Positions 1 to 6,576 of a stretch of DNA of 10,409 nt are shown here, in pieces (position 1 is the first letter of the stretch; the number at the start of each line of letters is the position of its first letter). The stretch covers positions 1 through 10,409 of the forward strand of contig JAIFWS010000029.1 in NCBI GenBank assembly GCA_019658985.1, read 5' to 3'. The stretch comes from Candidatus Parcubacteria bacterium (lineage in GTDB: Bacteria > Patescibacteriota > Minisyncoccia > Minisyncoccales > Staskawiczbacteraceae). The position numbers and the translations under genes were made by a program. The notes beneath the pieces are model-generated. The model made no database searches. It had not been told where the DNA came from and worked only from the letters and a program-made list of their open reading frames with translations.

Positions 1-958
1 GGGAAGGTCCCAGACCGGCGCTCACCCCGACGCTCGTCAGGGCGGGATAGTCTTTGCACCAGCGCGGGTGATCCATCTCCGGGTAGAAGCCGATCCGCAC
101 ACTTCCGTAACCGGCCTTGTTATACTGCCGGCTCCGGGCCACGTCGGTCCACACGGAGACCAGCGCCTTGGGCAAGTGGAGCTGCCACGTGGCCAGTTCC
201 GCCTGCTGTTGGCGGTCGAATCGCGCCAGGACTTCGGACTGTTCGGCTTCGATCACGAAGCCGAACATGTTGCTGGGAGCCTCGATCCTGTGTCCGTCCC
301 TCTGGAAGCTCCCTTCTCCCCACAGTTCGATGTGATCGTTGTAGATGTCGTGGGCGGGGCTCAGACCGCGCCACTCCCGATCGATCGGGAACCGCCCGGC
401 CACATCCTTGTAGAGAGCGGCCAGCAGATCCCATCCTTCGTAGTTGCCCCACTTCCTGCGGAGCGCCGTGAACTCGGTCAGGCTGGGGAACGCAGCGAAG
501 AGCTTGGTGGTCAGATCGCGGTCATCCTCGCCGACCATCTGCCCGTTCAGGTTGTCCCAGTGACCGGCGATCAGCCAGCGAATCATCGCCAGCGTGCGCG
601 CCGGGTCCAGCATGAGGATGGTCACCGGGACCGTCTCATGCAGGGGAATGGTTTCGCCGGTCAGGACGTGGGCGGGATCGCGGAACGCGGACATCAGTTC
701 GCCTTCCGCATCCGCCAGTCCGTCGCGCCGCAGCACCGCCAGCTTGTTGCCGACGACACGCAGATCACCCGTCCACTGATCGAACATCCGCAAGAAATCG
801 CTGGGCGATTCCGCTTCGTCGAGGAGTCGGCTGATGACTTCATGGAGCTGGTCGTAGCCGCTACCGCGCACCCGTCCGAAGGCCTGATGGCCAAGGAGGG
901 AGTCCCTCAGAGCCGCCATCTGAACGTCGCGCGACACCTCAGGCACGTGCTTCTTCAT
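1..958 (-). CDS. GC-rich hypothetical protein, 3' part cut by window edge
   Basis: An open frame runs from ATG at 958 to the window edge without a stop, giving at least 319 residues beginning MKKHVPEVSRDVQMAALRDS. The start is fixed by GGAGG at 965-969, six bases before the ATG. The frame is clearly more GC-rich than the central genes. The opposite strand is also open, but its peptide has the low-complexity look of an antisense frame. The protein is soluble by eye, rich in Trp, Asp, Arg and Leu, with no membrane segment or signal peptide. I do not recognise a family. Conspicuous stretches are WLIAGHWDNLNGQMVGEDDR and SNMFGFVIEAEQSEVLARFD. It lies downstream of the terminator of the kinase operon and has its own structured leader. 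GC content and SD strength set it apart from its neighbours and resemble the gene at 10096, so recent transfer or a special gene class is possible. The reading frame is secure; the function is unknown. Confidence 0.75.
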   Translation of the reverse strand, partial: MKKHVPEVSRDVQMAALRDSLLGHQAFGRVRGSGYDQLHEVISRLLDEAESPSDFLRMFDQWTGDLRVVGNKLAVLRRDGLADAEGELMSAFRDPAHVLTGETIPLHETVPVTILMLDPARTLAMIRWLIAGHWDNLNGQMVGEDDRDLTTKLFAAFPSLTEFTALRRKWGNYEGWDLLAALYKDVAGRFPIDREWRGLSPAHDIYNDHIELWGEGSFQRDGHRIEAPSNMFGFVIEAEQSEVLARFDRQQQAELATWQLHLPKALVSVWTDVARSRQYNKAGYGSVRIGFYPEMDHPRWCKDYPALTSVGVSAGLGPS

Positions 959-959
959 G

Positions 960-974
960 TCTTTCCTCCAAAGA
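960..974 (-). promoter_or_regulatory. SD displayed in a hairpin loop, start of the 958 gene
   Basis: Read on the minus strand, TCTTT-GGAGG-AAAGA forms a 5-bp stem whose entire loop is the SD core. The ATG follows one base after the stem. This is the strongest ribosome binding site on the left side of the window and decides the start at 958. Whether the hairpin forms in the mRNA is inference. Confidence 0.65.
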
Positions 975-988
975 AGCTCTCTGAAGCA

Positions 989-1054
989 TATCCCCTGGGG
1001 GATACTGTTACCTCCCCAGAACATCTGGAGAAGGTTGTCTCCCTGGGGAGACAA
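989..1054 (-). promoter_or_regulatory. Three consecutive palindromes in the leader of the 958 gene
   Basis: Between the putative promoter and the SD are three related inverted repeats. The one at 1035-1054 is perfect (9-bp arms, TTGTCTCCC and complement, 2-base centre). The one at 989-1004 is perfect (7-bp arms, TATCCCC and complement). The one at 1011-1034 is imperfect, built around CCAGA and TCTGG. All carry a CCCC/GGGG-type core. They could be repeated protein operators or successive leader hairpins that shape translation or stability; the sequence alone does not decide. Confidence 0.5.
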
Positions 1055-1066
1055 TTAATGTATGTT

Positions 1067-1093
1067 CTGTATAATTATTAACATATTATACAG
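1067..1093. promoter_or_regulatory. Palindromic promoter-like element with two TATAAT boxes
   Basis: CTGTATAAT at 1067-1075 and its perfect complement ATTATACAG at 1085-1093 are separated by nine bases. Each arm contains a consensus -10 hexamer, one per strand. The minus-strand box at 1085-1090 is placed to transcribe the 958 gene with a leader of roughly 120 bases. I see no convincing -35 hexamer on either strand, so activator dependence or a symmetrical operator is possible. Confidence 0.45.
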
Positions 1094-1126
1094 TTATTGT
1101 AAATACCCAGTGGAACCCGACGAAAC

Positions 1127-1145
1127 AAAAAACCCCCTTCGGGGC
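1127..1145 (-). terminator. Terminator of the kinase/receiver operon
   Basis: On the minus strand CCCC-GAA-GGGG is followed by G and six T. The GC-only stem is short (4 bp) with a weak outer extension through A/T pairs. It lies about 70 bases beyond the stop at 1218 and matches the position of the other two operon ends relative to the TCTGCGC motif. Confidence 0.6.
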
Positions 1146-1153
1146 ATTTGTAT

Positions 1154-1231
1154 TTCTGCGCGGGCGATAGCGCAATATGAGAACTTGGTTTATAAATGAG
1201 TTTTTAAATTCAAATATTTAAAATTTGGTTT
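1154..1231 (-). repeat. 78-bp operon-end repeat, copy A (also carries tRNA-Asp 3' end)
   Basis: This copy aligns without gaps to 3730-3807 at an offset of 2,576. Shared blocks on the plus strand are TTCTGCGC (1154-1161), ACTTGGTTTAT (1183-1193) followed by GAGTTT (1198-1203), and AAATTTGGTTT (1221-1231, already inside the 3' end of the small ORF). The 21 bases between the first two blocks are not conserved. In copy A they extend the first block to CTGCGCGGGCGAT (1156-1168), identical to tRNA-Asp 3' end plus flank at 7076-7088. It is a candidate recombination or attachment site, or a conserved 3' untranslated element. Confidence 0.6.
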
Positions 1232-1487
1232 CCGGATAATTCTTAAATACCTGTTTTTTTGATTTCCTTACGTGTTTGGCTTTTTGCAAAGATGATAATA
1301 CAGCAAGCCAGGAAATTAAATCCGGCCTTAATTTAAAAGACCATCCATCATCTTTCAGGAGCGGTCTTTTCTCTGCTTGGAATCTGGTGAGTAATGCAAA
1401 ATCAGCCTGTAAATTTGCGGGAGACAGCCTGTTATGCTCTATCAAAAATTGCTCTTTGCTGATTTTATTAATATCGATATTAATCAT
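1218..1487 (-). CDS. Small hypothetical protein (89 aa) in the two-component operon
   Basis: The frame encodes 89 residues starting MINIDINKISKEQF, 42 bases after the receiver gene on the same strand and before the shared terminator. The N-terminal half is acidic and Asn/Leu-rich, the middle has a hydrophobic helix-like run (SWLAVLSSLQKA), and the C-terminus is basic (KHVRKSKKQVFKNY). There is no clear signal peptide. I recognise no family. Position suggests co-transcription with the kinase and receiver, so a role as partner or output of the receiver is possible but only inferred. The SD is weak and lies rather far upstream of the ATG. The last codons overlap the operon-end repeat. The region could also be a decayed or spurious ORF, although codon use looks ordinary. 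Confidence 0.55.
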   Translation of the reverse strand: MINIDINKISKEQFLIEHNRLSPANLQADFALLTRFQAEKRPLLKDDGWSFKLRPDLISWLAVLSSLQKAKHVRKSKKQVFKNYPETKF

Positions 1488-1529
1488 AATGTTGTATTAT
1501 TTCTTCATAATTCCATGCTGACACCAGCT

Positions 1530-1931
1530 TCATTTCTGGCTTGGCAAAACGGCTGCTTTGGCTTTTTCGATAATAGCACTTAAGCTCCAATCCAATTTGA
1601 CCAAATAATAGGTCGGCTTGTTTTCGCTGACGATCTTTTTAATCCTTTGCTCGTCTGCGGATAGATTAGTCAAAAGGATGATTGGCACTGTCTTGCCCCA
1701 CGTATTGTCTTCCCGTAATTTCTGCATCATCGTCAAACCGTCCATCACCGGCATTAAAATATCGAGTAGGATAAGATCCGGTTTTTCTTTGATCGCAATA
1801 TCCAGGCCCTCCTGGCCGTTATTTGCCTTAAACACCGAAAAACCCTCCTCGTCAAAGCGGTCGGCATACACATTCAGCAAAGGCAGTTCGTCTTCAACAA
1901 TTAATATCGTTTGCTTTTTATTGTCTGTCAT
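1530..1931 (-). CDS. Single-domain response regulator (receiver only)
   Basis: This 133-residue protein is one complete receiver domain with no output domain. The acidic pocket is E13/D14 (ILIVEDE), the phospho-acceptor is D57 in LILLDILMPVMDG, the switch Thr is T88 in IILLTN, and the conserved Lys is K112 in LVKLD. All key residues are present, so it should accept phosphate. A receiver of this length acts through protein-protein contact or as a phosphate shuttle rather than by binding DNA. It follows the histidine kinase by 21 bases, so the kinase is its likely partner. The ATG at 1931 is preceded by an A/T-rich leader without a clear SD. The family assignment is secure; the downstream target is unknown. 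Confidence 0.93.
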   Translation of the reverse strand: MTDNKKQTILIVEDELPLLNVYADRFDEEGFSVFKANNGQEGLDIAIKEKPDLILLDILMPVMDGLTMMQKLREDNTWGKTVPIILLTNLSADEQRIKKIVSENKPTYYLVKLDWSLSAIIEKAKAAVLPSQK

Positions 1932-1952
1932 AATTATTATGTTTACTTTAAA

Positions 1953-3368
1953 TTATGCGATTACTTGTTTCTGCTTTGCCCCGGCTAGCGGAATCGTGAA
2001 ATAAAAAATGGTCCCTTCTTTTTCTTTCGACCAAAACCATACTTCTCCCCTGATCTGATCCAGGATTGATTTGACGATATAGAGTCCGAGCCCCGTACCA
2101 TCGGTATGCTCGCGGCGCGCGTTATCCGATCTGAAAAATTTCGTAAAAATCTTGCTCTGCGAATCCAGGGGAATGCCGCAACCATTATCAGAAATACTAA
2201 TCAATAAACTGGATTCCTTTATGATCCGGCCATTGATTTGCTCATCTTTTTTTACTTTTTGGCTTTTTACGGATATAGCGCCCCCTGAAGATGTGTATTT
2301 AATGGAGTTGGAAAGCAAATTAGAAAAAACCATGTTCAGCAATAATTTATCGATCGATACCGTATGCTGTAATTGGTGGTACTCCTCCTGGAGGGCGATA
2401 TTTTTCCCTTTCAAGCCGCCATTCAATTGCTGGATGCCGTTTTTTAAAAAAGCAACGATGTCTACCGGCACCGGTTCCATAGAAAAAATCCCCATTTCTA
2501 TGCGGGAAATATTAAGCAAAGTATTTATGATATCGACAATGCGACGATTCGCATCATAAATCTCGCTGACATATTCTCTTTGTTTTGGCGTCATAATCCC
2601 CCCACCTTTGAGCAGCATTTCCGCATATAAACTGATAATTGTCGCGGGCGTTTTGAGCTGATGGGAGGCGACTGATATAAATTCGCTTTTGGCTTTATCG
2701 GTTTCTTTTTCTTTGGTAACATCCCGGAAAACAACCACGCAGCCGATAAGCACTCCGTGGACATACCGTATTGGTTCAGCCGAATCCGCTACGGGAACCC
2801 TCACGCCATCTTTCCTGATCAGTAATGTATTGTCAGCCATCGTGATTTTCTGGCCGGTTTTCATGGCCTGGGCGATAAAGTCCGGACTCGGTTTATCATC
2901 AACCTCCTGTATAAATTTTATGGCGTCACTGTAATGTTTTCCAACCACTTCTTTGGCAGAAAAACCCGTCATCTCTACCGCTTTTCGGTTAAACAGAATT
3001 ACCTTGCCATCTTTATCACAGGCCATGACCGCGTCTCCGATAGAGGCCAAAATAGCTTTTTTCTCCACGATCACGATAGCGAGCCTTTCGGCCTGGAGAT
3101 TAAGTTTTTCTACCGTCAATGTTAACTTACGCCCGACGATTTCTTTCTCCTTGGCGATAGTAGCAAGACTTTTAGCCGTAACCACCAGTTTACGCCTGAT
3201 CGCTTCTTTTTCCCTGGCAATCACGGCAAGCTGCGTGGCTTTTTGGCGAAGAGCCGTGGCGGTTATGACAAGTTTACGCCGGACAAGCTCTTTTTCTTTT
3301 GCTAAAACCCCCAACTTAAAAATAGCGGTATCGGATCTTAACTTGGCGGTCTTTTTTCTTTGTTTCAT
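1953..3368 (-). CDS. Soluble PAS-domain sensor histidine kinase
   Basis: The order of parts, numbered from the ATG at 3368, is: a basic N-terminus (MKQRKKTAKLR); a long coiled coil of about residues 17-103 with repeats of the type EKE-x4-RKL; a PAS domain (about 105-218, with DAVMACDKDGKVILFN); HisKA with phospho-acceptor H236 in SHQLKTP; and HATPase_c with N box NLLSNSIKYT (from about N350), G1 DNGCGIP (D394), F box FTKFF and G2 GTGLGLYI (G424). There is no membrane segment, so it should be cytoplasmic and sense an internal or redox/ligand signal through PAS. It autophosphorylates on His and passes phosphate to the receiver encoded 21 bases downstream. A TTG at 3389 would add seven residues. 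I prefer ATG 3368, because a hairpin covers the TTG and neither start has a clear SD. The kinase call is secure; the signal is unknown. Confidence 0.93.
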   Translation of the reverse strand: MKQRKKTAKLRSDTAIFKLGVLAKEKELVRRKLVITATALRQKATQLAVIAREKEAIRRKLVVTAKSLATIAKEKEIVGRKLTLTVEKLNLQAERLAIVIVEKKAILASIGDAVMACDKDGKVILFNRKAVEMTGFSAKEVVGKHYSDAIKFIQEVDDKPSPDFIAQAMKTGQKITMADNTLLIRKDGVRVPVADSAEPIRYVHGVLIGCVVVFRDVTKEKETDKAKSEFISVASHQLKTPATIISLYAEMLLKGGGIMTPKQREYVSEIYDANRRIVDIINTLLNISRIEMGIFSMEPVPVDIVAFLKNGIQQLNGGLKGKNIALQEEYHQLQHTVSIDKLLLNMVFSNLLSNSIKYTSSGGAISVKSQKVKKDEQINGRIIKESSLLISISDNGCGIPLDSQSKIFTKFFRSDNARREHTDGTGLGLYIVKSILDQIRGEVWFWSKEKEGTIFYFTIPLAGAKQKQVIA

Positions 3369-3377
3369 ATGTTCAAT

Positions 3378-3396
3378 AAAGGGTATCAAACCCTTT
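3378..3396 (-). other. Hairpin just upstream of the kinase ATG
   Basis: AAAGGGT and its exact complement ACCCTTT enclose a 5-base loop. On the minus strand the hairpin sits nine bases before the ATG at 3368 and contains the alternative TTG start at 3389. There is no U-tract, so it is not a terminator. It might tune translation of the kinase. Confidence 0.35.
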
Positions 3397-3401
3397 GTCG
3401 C

Positions 3402-3489
3402 TCATCGAGTTCATCGAGCCTGAAGGCTTCTCAGAACCTGAACGGCCTGAGGACTTCTCAGAGTCTGAACGACCTGCGACGCTCGGAAG
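3402..3489. repeat. Imperfect 27-bp tandem repeat plus 9-bp tandem repeat
   Basis: Two 27-base units (3419-3445 and 3446-3472) differ at only a handful of positions and share the core CTTCTCAGA and CTGAACG. A decayed third unit begins at 3473. Just before them TCATCGAGT is repeated in tandem (3402-3418). Because 27 is a multiple of three, the array is open on both strands. On the minus strand it reads GRSDSEKSS/GRSGSEKPS inside a 58-69 residue frame (3373-3582) that overlaps the kinase start. I see no family in that peptide and treat the stretch as a minisatellite in the kinase leader. Confidence 0.55.
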
Positions 3490-3535
3490 TAAATATACTG
3501 CCGGCACATTCACTTCTCTCGCTATCCTCGGCGAT

Positions 3536-3557
3536 AAAAATAGGCGCATGCCGCGCC
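3536..3557 (-). terminator. Short GC hairpin with T-tract upstream of the kinase operon
   Basis: On the minus strand GGCGC-GGCAT-GCGCC is followed by TATTTTTA. It resembles a weak intrinsic terminator or attenuator ahead of the kinase operon. It overlaps the start expected from the promoter proposed at 3560-3588, so at most one of the two interpretations is likely to be right. Confidence 0.3.
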
Positions 3558-3559
3558 CA

Positions 3560-3588
3560 ATTAAATAATGATAGCAATTCAACGTTAA
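3560..3588 (-). promoter_or_regulatory. Possible promoter of the kinase operon
   Basis: The minus strand shows TTAACG (3583-3588), a 17-base spacer and TTTAAT (3560-3565), a fair sigma-70-like match. It would give a leader of about 185 bases that includes the 27-bp tandem repeat. Confidence 0.35.
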
Positions 3589-3699
3589 GATTTCATTAAT
3601 GGAGCCATCACTCCCAATTTGAGGATATACCCCTATTGCACCAGCATACTCTTATAATCAACATAATGATATAGCTGGGTTTTTTGAGTTAAAATCCAT

Positions 3700-3728
3700 A
3701 AAAAATAACCCTTTTTCAGGGCTATTTT
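3700..3728 (-). terminator. Terminator of the redox operon
   Basis: On the minus strand AAAATAGCCC pairs with GGGTTATTTT (one G-U pair, loop of seven) and runs into further T residues. It lies about 67 bases after the stop at 3795 and directly beside the TTCTGCGC block. On the plus strand the stem would contain an A-C mismatch, so it works best for the minus strand. The stretch 3600-3700 between this terminator and the kinase promoter region shows no gene. Confidence 0.7.
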
Positions 3729-3729
3729 C

Positions 3730-3807
3730 TTCTGCGCTACCAGTGGTCAAACATTAGGACTTGGTTTATTAACGAGTTTCCAGGTAGAGGAACGCTAAAT
3801 TTGGTTT
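3730..3807 (-). repeat. 78-bp operon-end repeat, copy B
   Basis: This copy has the same blocks as copy A at identical spacing: TTCTGCGC (3730-3737), 21 unconserved bases, ACTTGGTTTAT (3759-3769), GAGTTT (3774-3779) and AAATTTGGTTT (3797-3807). The last block falls inside the final codons of the FAD oxidase gene, in a different reading frame from copy A, so the conservation is at DNA or RNA level and not protein level. Each copy carries the minus-strand motif AAACCAARTT-like twice. The first block continues into TACCAGTGG, which has the look of another tRNA 3' end. Confidence 0.6.
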
Positions 3808-5402
3808 GAATACTTTTCATAGAAAGTATTCCTGAAAAGCCCGTCAGGATCATATTTCTTTTTATCTGCAAAGAATCCATTTATTTCTGGATATGATTTT
3901 TTAAGTTGCTCAAAAGTATAGTGTAATTGATATGGTAAAAAGAACCTACCGCTGTATTCATTGCTAAGATCAATAAGATCACTGGTTAACTTCGCCATGT
4001 TTTGATTAGCTTGCGCATCAGTTTTCTGGTTTAAGTAAAGAACAATGGCAAAAGAATCTTGCGGGGCATAATTAAGGAAATTATCTTCTTTATGGATTAC
4101 GCGTACCGACGCGTTTAATAAATTGGCGTGATTGGCAAGCAATACTTTCCTCATTTCATCGACAAAAGGCACAAACTGGCCTCTTGGTATAAAGTATTCT
4201 TGCAAAATATCCGTATCATTCTTTAAATTATTTTTAAGATACTTCACAGAATCATGCATGGGTTCGTTTCGTGATACCAAACATGCTTCCCCTTCGCCAA
4301 GAGCCTGAGCGCGGCTTTTAATATCGCATGACTCTAATTTTGGTTCTATATACTTTTCGGCAAACCATTTTAGAGTCGCTCCCAAATAGCCCTGCTTAGA
4401 GAAATTAATCATTAATCTGCGCAGGGGTATCGCGCTTACTTCGGCCAAAGGCGGGATTTGGACGCCCGGTTCATCAACTTTCTTATAGGTATATAAAATC
4501 ATTTCTTTTAAAAATGATTGCGGGCCCGTTGACAGATGCCCGTAAAATAATTGATTATCCGGGTCAGAATTTATTTGATTATTGTAAGTATCAAGAAATT
4601 CCGTGTAATTTATAACTTTCCGCTCTGACCGGTATAATACATTTTCGGTTATATCTATTTTTGCGTCCAACACTACGCCGAAAAGCCCGTAACCACCGAT
4701 TACCAAATTAAATAATTCTGGATTTTCGGTCCTACTGGCAGTTTTAATGGTGCCGTCGGGCAACATAATACGAAGTGACTGGATCGTTTTTCCCAGGGAA
4801 CCAACTTGATGATCCATACCATGGGCGTTCACGGATATTGACCCCCCCACCGTAAATATATCCGTGGATTGCATGGCCTTTACTGCGTATTTGGGGTGCA
4901 ACCAATTCTGGATGTCATGCCAAGTTGCGCCGGATTGCACCGTCATGGTATTCTCGGCTTCATTAAGGATTTTTTTATTAAACCCAACCATGTTCAAAAC
5001 CATAGCACCCTTAAGAAAAGCCTGGCCGCCCATGCTATGTTTTACCCCGGCAATAGAAACTTTAAGATTATTCTCTTTGGCAAAAATCAAAGCGTTTTTT
5101 ATATCACTTTCATTTTTTACCTCCACAATTCCAAATACCGCGGTTTTATCCAGACAACTGGCGTCATCAATACTACCGCCGCGTTGCTCCCACGGAATTA
5201 ACCTAGCCAGGGCATCCACCTTGATGTTAGTAGGTTGCGAACCATCTTCTGAATCAGGAAATAAAGGTGGACAAGCTTTTTGGGTTAATTTTGGGCCCTC
5301 GGAAAGATATATCACCCTCTGTATTACAACAACGATAGCGATAAGAATAATCAGGATAACGTAGGTAATTTTTCTGATAAATATTTGCTTTAGTTTATTC
5401 AT
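3795..5402 (-). CDS. Membrane-anchored FAD-dependent oxidase/dehydrogenase (VAO/PCMH fold)
   Basis: This 535-residue protein starts with a basic stretch and one membrane segment (about 12-32), placing the catalytic part outside the cytoplasmic membrane. The FAD-binding domain (about 85-250) contains KVSIAGVKHSMGGQAF, the flavin loop of this family in which the His (H122) can carry covalent FAD, then FTVGGSISVNAHGMDHQ and GGYGLFGVVLDA. The C-terminus has the typical KKYDPDGLFRNTF. Relatives oxidise sugar lactones, alditols or other alcohols; the substrate here cannot be read from the sequence. It is the last gene of a three-gene operon, eight bases after its neighbour, and no SD is visible before the ATG. 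The fold call is secure, the exact reaction is not. Confidence 0.88.
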   Translation of the reverse strand: MNKLKQIFIRKITYVILIILIAIVVVIQRVIYLSEGPKLTQKACPPLFPDSEDGSQPTNIKVDALARLIPWEQRGGSIDDASCLDKTAVFGIVEVKNESDIKNALIFAKENNLKVSIAGVKHSMGGQAFLKGAMVLNMVGFNKKILNEAENTMTVQSGATWHDIQNWLHPKYAVKAMQSTDIFTVGGSISVNAHGMDHQVGSLGKTIQSLRIMLPDGTIKTASRTENPELFNLVIGGYGLFGVVLDAKIDITENVLYRSERKVINYTEFLDTYNNQINSDPDNQLFYGHLSTGPQSFLKEMILYTYKKVDEPGVQIPPLAEVSAIPLRRLMINFSKQGYLGATLKWFAEKYIEPKLESCDIKSRAQALGEGEACLVSRNEPMHDSVKYLKNNLKNDTDILQEYFIPRGQFVPFVDEMRKVLLANHANLLNASVRVIHKEDNFLNYAPQDSFAIVLYLNQKTDAQANQNMAKLTSDLIDLSNEYSGRFFLPYQLHYTFEQLKKSYPEINGFFADKKKYDPDGLFRNTFYEKYSNQI

Positions 5403-5410
5403 ATTATTGG

Positions 5411-6565
5411 CTAGTAATCATATAGATGTTCTATCTCTATATTTTGAGCCTTTAAGCTTTCTATAGCAACATCCAAACCCTCAACCTTAACACTAAGGCC
5501 CACTCTTTTAAGTTGTGGATCAGTTAATATATCCATAGAAAAAAGTGGCGTAGCTTGTTGGATATTGACACTCCAGTCCCGCGGGGCAATTACTGTCAGA
5601 AAAATGGAGCCATTGCCCGCTATATCAATAAAATGCACTTGGGCTGCCGCAAGCTTTTTCATTACTCCGGTAAATTGTCCAAAACGCGGAATGAGGATAA
5701 TTTCTGAAGAATCATTATCTTGTTGGATAATTTTTACCCTGGGCTCTTCTTTTAAGATTGGAGGCGGAACATGATCAACCCGTAAATAAATCATTGAAGC
5801 CGCAGGCGTATATACTGCCAGATCCGCGCTTCGCATCAGCCATCCATACACCGATTTAACAGAGTATTCAAGGCTTAGATTAAACTTTCTTTCCAATTTT
5901 CTGGCAAAGTGCGGTCCAAAAAAATGAGTCTCTGTCCATAAACCCTTGAACTTTGACCCAAAAGAGAATTCATACCATGGTATTTCATACAAGAAATCAG
6001 CATATTCTTGGGCGACTTTATGGGCATATATGTCCTCCTGAGTTTTTTCTTTAAAGGCGGAAAACTCACTGATTCTACCAATAGTATTTTCATATACCCC
6101 TTTTATTTCATACTCCACAGAAAAACTGGTCCCGATAACAGCCAGCATTAAATAATTACCCGGATTAAATGGCAAACCGGCTTTTTTTGTTATAGCATTT
6201 ACTTGACGATATCCGCACCAATACTGCCCTACTGAAGAAAAATACGGAAAGTGACTAGGGGGATTGTCTTTAATAAAATGGGCGTACTCTTCTGCGCTAT
6301 ACACGATATACCATTCTGGGAATGTAAGATAGGTGCTTTCTTCCGGTCTTTTATAGTCAGATATACCAGGCTGATTAATAGAATCTTTTGAGGCGGCAAT
6401 GCTATCTAATACTTCACATTGGCTCCCACTTAAGTGAAATGGGATAACAGCCGCCAGCATGATTACCAGTATCACAAATGCTAAAAAACCGATGGCGATT
6501 TTTAAAATAAACCAACACCAAATTTTTATCGTATGTGTCTTGGGAAGTATTTTAAAAAAATCCAT
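5411..6565 (-). CDS. Conserved-looking membrane-anchored protein of unknown function
   Basis: This 384-residue protein has one strong N-terminal membrane segment (about 17-42, ending VIPFHLSGSQC) and a large domain likely outside the membrane. A striking aromatic motif, TYLTFPEWYIVYSAEEYAHF (about 79-98), is followed by PPSHFPYFSSVGQYWCGYR (about 102-120), and a second hydrophobic stretch lies near 137-151. I have the impression of a widespread uncharacterised family with this motif but cannot name it. The gene sits between a small membrane protein (11 bases) and a membrane-anchored FAD oxidase (8 bases), so co-expression and a joint job at the cell envelope are likely. It has no nucleotide- or metal-binding signature that I can see. 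The start ATG at 6565 lacks a clear SD. Confidence 0.8.
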   Translation of the reverse strand: MDFFKILPKTHTIKIWCWFILKIAIGFLAFVILVIMLAAVIPFHLSGSQCEVLDSIAASKDSINQPGISDYKRPEESTYLTFPEWYIVYSAEEYAHFIKDNPPSHFPYFSSVGQYWCGYRQVNAITKKAGLPFNPGNYLMLAVIGTSFSVEYEIKGVYENTIGRISEFSAFKEKTQEDIYAHKVAQEYADFLYEIPWYEFSFGSKFKGLWTETHFFGPHFARKLERKFNLSLEYSVKSVYGWLMRSADLAVYTPAASMIYLRVDHVPPPILKEEPRVKIIQQDNDSSEIILIPRFGQFTGVMKKLAAAQVHFIDIAGNGSIFLTVIAPRDWSVNIQQATPLFSMDILTDPQLKRVGLSVKVEGLDVAIESLKAQNIEIEHLYDY

Positions 6566-6576
6566 ACATCAGACGC

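Noticed and set aside
68..1081. Long plus-strand frame of 337 codons
   Set aside because: It lies codon-on-codon opposite the open minus-strand frame that has an ATG, a strong SD and a promoter-like leader. Its peptide is typical of an antisense frame in GC-rich DNA, and it starts with GTG without an SD.
1067..1093. LexA/SOS box
   Set aside because: The arms begin with CTGT and end with ACAG, but the separation is 19 bases instead of the eight of the Gram-negative box, and there is no SOS gene context.
3402..3489. CRISPR array or 69-residue gene at 3373-3582
   Set aside because: The 27-base units are directly adjacent with no spacers, so this is not CRISPR. The small frame starts with TTG without an SD, overlaps the kinase start and owes its openness to the 27-base period.
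1154..3807. Integron attC sites
   Set aside because: The conserved blocks are direct repeats, and I do not find the paired inverted R/L boxes with GTT core expected of attC. There is also no integron integrase in the window.
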